A stretch of DNA of 60,867 bases. Source: J051 sp040289295. Its GTDB lineage: Bacteria; Armatimonadota; Fimbriimonadia; Fimbriimonadales; ATM1. Shown here one piece after another: positions 58,843-60,867 of the stretch (positions are counted from its first letter, which is position 1; each line of letters opens with the position of its first letter). The stretch is taken from the NCBI GenBank assembly GCA_040289295.1, contig PSLA01000013.1, forward strand, positions 1-60,867, read 5' to 3'. The notes beneath the pieces are model-generated. The model made no database searches and was not told where the DNA came from. It saw nothing but the letters and a program-made list of their open reading frames with translations. Position numbers and translations under genes: made by a program.

Positions 58843-59619
58843 TTACTCTAAAGCGGTGTACGCCTCCTCAAAGTCTAAGTGCTTTCGGCAGAGGCGGAGG
58901 AAGTCGCAGGAACGGCAGATTGGCTTCGGGCGCGGCTCGATTTCACCGAATTCGCAGTTCAGAATCTCGGTTGTTAGATCGTCCAGTGCAGCCTGGAATT
59001 GGGCGACGTCATGCTCGGTGATTTCCACGCTGGTTGCCTCGCCCGTCTGCAGGGCGATGATGGTGCTAAGGTACCGCTTCGCTGGGAACACCGAGCGCAC
59101 GAGGATCTGGTACACGTTCATCGCAACGTCAAACCGGACGTCGTCCTCGGTTGTTCTGTCGCGCAGGCTCTTGTAGTCAACGATTTCGATCGTCTCCTCG
59201 TCGAGTCGGTTGATACGGTCGAGAACACCCACTAGGATGTACTCTCCCATGTCGAGTTGAATTCTGCGCTCGACGTCGAGCACTTCCACCTCTCGAGCGC
59301 GTTCCACTTCTGCTTCAACGAACGAGGTGATGATGCTTCTGCCTTCGCCGAGCGCTTCCTCCGCTTCATCTGGGCTGCTGTAGCCTGCCGACACCCAGTT
59401 TTCTTCTAACCGTTCTACAGCCTCGGCAAGCACCGGCACCCCGGAACGCGCGCCCTTGTACAGTTCTTCGAGTGCGCGGTGGAGCGACGTTCCGAAACTG
59501 TAGTACCATTTTGCGCGCTGGAACACCTTGCCGCGAGGGTCAACGAACGTCCAACGATACTTCACCGGGCACGCGAGGTAGGTTGTCAGGCGAGTCGGCG
59601 AAAGAATCGGCTTGCGCAT
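58843..59619 (-). CDS. Fe-S PD-(D/E)XK nuclease (RecB/AddB/Cas4-like)
   Basis: The 258-residue protein has the PD-(D/E)XK site: His 47 (FGTSLHRALEEL), Asp 134 in GVLDRIN and Asp 148/Lys 150 in EIVDYKSL. Cysteines at 17 and 235, 238 and 244 (CRSCDFLRLC) match the 4Fe-4S cluster of AddB- and Cas4-type nucleases. The stand-alone form (no helicase domain) suggests cleavage of single strands or ends in repair. No Cas genes or CRISPR array are in the window. It starts eight bases after the sigma-factor gene, so the two are co-transcribed. Confidence 0.85.
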   Translation of the reverse strand: MRKPILSPTRLTTYLACPVKYRWTFVDPRGKVFQRAKWYYSFGTSLHRALEELYKGARSGVPVLAEAVERLEENWVSAGYSSPDEAEEALGEGRSIITSFVEAEVERAREVEVLDVERRIQLDMGEYILVGVLDRINRLDEETIEIVDYKSLRDRTTEDDVRFDVAMNVYQILVRSVFPAKRYLSTIIALQTGEATSVEITEHDVAQFQAALDDLTTEILNCEFGEIEPRPKPICRSCDFLRLCRKHLDFEEAYTALE

Positions 59620-59626
59620 CTGCAGA

Positions 59627-60679
59627 TCAGTTCCTTAGCGAAGGATCCTCGGCAAACGGCTTGCGCATCGCCTCAAGCGCTTGCTGCTCGATGGCTTGAA
59701 CCTGCTTTTCGTTCATGCCCAGGCGGTGCGCCGTCTGCTCCACCGAGTACGGTCCCTCGTCACCGATACCATATCGAAGGGCGAGCACTCGCTGCGCCTC
59801 GGGCGGCAGGTCTCGCAGAAGATTGTTCAGCATCGTGCGAAGCACAGCGCGCTCCTCAGCGCCCGTCTCTTCTTCGCCGAGGTTATCTATGAAGTCAGCG
59901 AGGCTGGACGTCTCTTCGCCTCTCACCGGCGCTTCAAGCGAGAGAGGCGGGGCGAGTAGTTCGCGAATCTCAGCCAATTGCCGCTCAGCAATGCCCACCG
60001 CCTCAGCCAGTTCGCTGTCGCTGGGCTCGCGCCCAAGGCGCTGCGCCAGCATCGCGCGCTGCTCGTAGATCCGCTTCAGCAGCCTGCCGAGTTTGCGCGG
60101 CAACCGTATCGCACGGGACTGTGCGGATAGGGCGCGAGCCATCGCCGTTTTGATCCACCAGCGCGCCCAAGATGCGAATCGATATCCTCTGCCTGTTCGA
60201 AACCGGGACGCCGCCCTCACGAGCGCGGCGTTCCCCTCTTGAACAAGGTCGAGCCGCGCGACACCACGTCCGACGAACGACCGCGCCGTCTCGGCGACCA
60301 GACGCAGGTTGGACATGACCATCAGCCGTAGCGCTTCTTCCTCGCCTTCCTCGATGCGGCGCGCGAGCGCGGCCTCTTCGCGCGGGTCGAGGGGCTCATA
60401 GCTTCCGACAACCTCGAACCACGCCTCGCCCGCCGGCTTAATCGCTCCCTCCTCCATTGCGCGTAGTTCCGATAGGGGGACGGTGGCTTCAGCCGGCAAG
60501 GGCGGTACGCGCCGTTTTGCGCTGCGCTTGTCGCCGTAGTCCACCGAGATCCCCCGCTGCTCAAGCGCTTCCAGAACCTCTTCGATGGCTTCAGGCTCGA
60601 TGGAACCGAGCGCGGAGTTTAGCGCTTCGGCGGAAATACGCCCGTTCTCGGCGAGTTTTAGGATGCGATCGAGGTCCAC
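59627..60679 (-). CDS. Divergent sigma-70 family factor (RpoD-like)
   Basis: The 350-residue sigma factor has a region 1.1-like start (LKLAENGRISAEALNSALGS), region 2 (MVMSNLRLVAETARSF, RLDLVQEGNAALVRAASRF, RGYRFASWARWWIKTAMARA), region 3 (LGREPSDSELAEAVGI) and region 4 (LPPEAQRVLALRYGIGDEG). In region 4.2, where RpoD reads RERIRQIEAKAL, this protein reads EKQVQAIEQQAL, losing the two Arg and the Gln that contact the -35 box. It is therefore likely an alternative sigma with altered -35 use. The start is GTG 60679, with AAAGG close before it. A long inverted repeat lies upstream. Confidence 0.85.
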   Translation of the reverse strand: MDLDRILKLAENGRISAEALNSALGSIEPEAIEEVLEALEQRGISVDYGDKRSAKRRVPPLPAEATVPLSELRAMEEGAIKPAGEAWFEVVGSYEPLDPREEAALARRIEEGEEEALRLMVMSNLRLVAETARSFVGRGVARLDLVQEGNAALVRAASRFRTGRGYRFASWARWWIKTAMARALSAQSRAIRLPRKLGRLLKRIYEQRAMLAQRLGREPSDSELAEAVGIAERQLAEIRELLAPPLSLEAPVRGEETSSLADFIDNLGEEETGAEERAVLRTMLNNLLRDLPPEAQRVLALRYGIGDEGPYSVEQTAHRLGMNEKQVQAIEQQALEAMRKPFAEDPSLRN

Positions 60680-60742
60680 TTGCCTTTGTTGTACTCGAAA
60701 CGCGCAAAAAGGTAGCCCACACCTGTTCTGATGCCAGGATGA

Positions 60743-60857
60743 GGCGCCAGGGAACAGGGGTAGACCGGGGCGAAAGGCATTCCAGCGGCGTGCCGTGAAT
60801 TCGTTACGGCGGTCTCGAAAGGCACCCCCGACCCCAACCCGAAGCGCCCCTGGCGCC
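60743..60857. other. Long inverted repeat, possible structured RNA upstream of the sigma gene
   Basis: GGCGCCAGGG (60743-60752) is perfectly complementary to CCCTGGCGCC (60848-60857). Inside, AGACC (60762-60766) pairs with GGTCT (60811-60815), and a hairpin GCCGTGA/TTACGGC (60792-60798, 60804-60810) has a five-base loop. Together they form a nested three-helix fold of about 115 bases. It lies about 65 bases upstream of the sigma gene, which is read leftward, so it could be its 5' leader or a separate small RNA. I match it to no known riboswitch by eye. Nothing else is seen in 60680-60867. Confidence 0.35.
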
Positions 60858-60867
60858 GCGACTGATG

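Noticed and set aside
58843..59619. Cas4 as sign of a CRISPR system
   Set aside because: The nuclease has a Cas4-like Fe-S layout but no cas1, cas2 or repeat-spacer array is present.

Overview
The window looks like a chromosome section from an uncultured or poorly studied GC-rich bacterium with a Gram-negative-type envelope. Envelope evidence is a secretin, several lipoproteins, Tat and Sec signal peptides and LolA-like domains. The order secretin-aroK-aroB, a short protein ending in the pseudopilin-like FADGH motif, the compact gene packing and many hypothetical membrane proteins would fit Armatimonadota (Fimbriimonadia-like). That placement is inference; no 16S rRNA or tRNA gene is in the window. 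A 33-base N run (39504-39536) shows this is a draft assembly.

Layout. 1-6095 (+): secretin, shikimate kinase, dehydroquinate synthase, a degenerate PASTA kinase, ribulose-phosphate epimerase and two small membrane proteins. 6201-10571 (+): ribD-ribE, then the conserved rpmH-rnpA-yidD-yidC-jag cluster. 10578-12338 (-): a clostripain-like lipoprotein whose catalytic Cys is Ser. 12388-15893 (+): rplU-rpmA with a consensus promoter and a terminator, then larE-larB-larC for nickel-pincer cofactor synthesis. 16008-24426 (-): glmS, a frameshifted sodium/solute symporter with a 35-residue companion, a PP2C phosphatase and FHA pair, a Gfo/Idh/MocA oxidoreductase, a duplicated DUF2007-like protein, moaA and two small genes. 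24451-26699 (+): an unrecognised TPR-tailed protein and a NarL-type regulator. 26753-29310 (-): a FAD oxidoreductase and a membrane adenylate/guanylate cyclase. 29349-35729 (+): moaD-moaE-ferredoxin reductase-amine oxidase-polyprenyl synthase in one overlapping run, then DUF1015 and metallo-beta-lactamase proteins. 35878-40113 (-): a four-gene ABC exporter operon and two lipoproteins. 40188-44133 (+): DedA, UvrC and a duplicated LolA-like protein. 44130-47260: a glycosidase-like protein, a DUF4397 protein and a DprA-like protein. 47422-56125 (+): GH38 alpha-mannosidase, a pseudopilin-like protein, Mre11/Rad50-type nuclease and a Tat-exported unknown. 56122-60679 (-): a BNR-repeat secreted protein, an Fe-S PD-(D/E)XK nuclease and a divergent sigma-70 factor. 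The window ends in a long inverted repeat that may be a structured RNA.

The clearest genome-wide signal is in start sites. Five genes or operons have a TAnnnT hexamer exactly six bases before an ATG or GTG, which places the predicted transcript start on the start codon (leaderless mRNA). Two more show the same arrangement at five or seven bases. Other genes in the window carry clear Shine-Dalgarno sites, so both initiation modes seem to coexist. Many genes overlap by four bases (ATGA or GTGA), and three convergent pairs overlap at their stop codons.

Start codons were re-chosen wherever the longest open frame ran back into a neighbouring gene. Family names rest on motifs read by eye; no database search was run.
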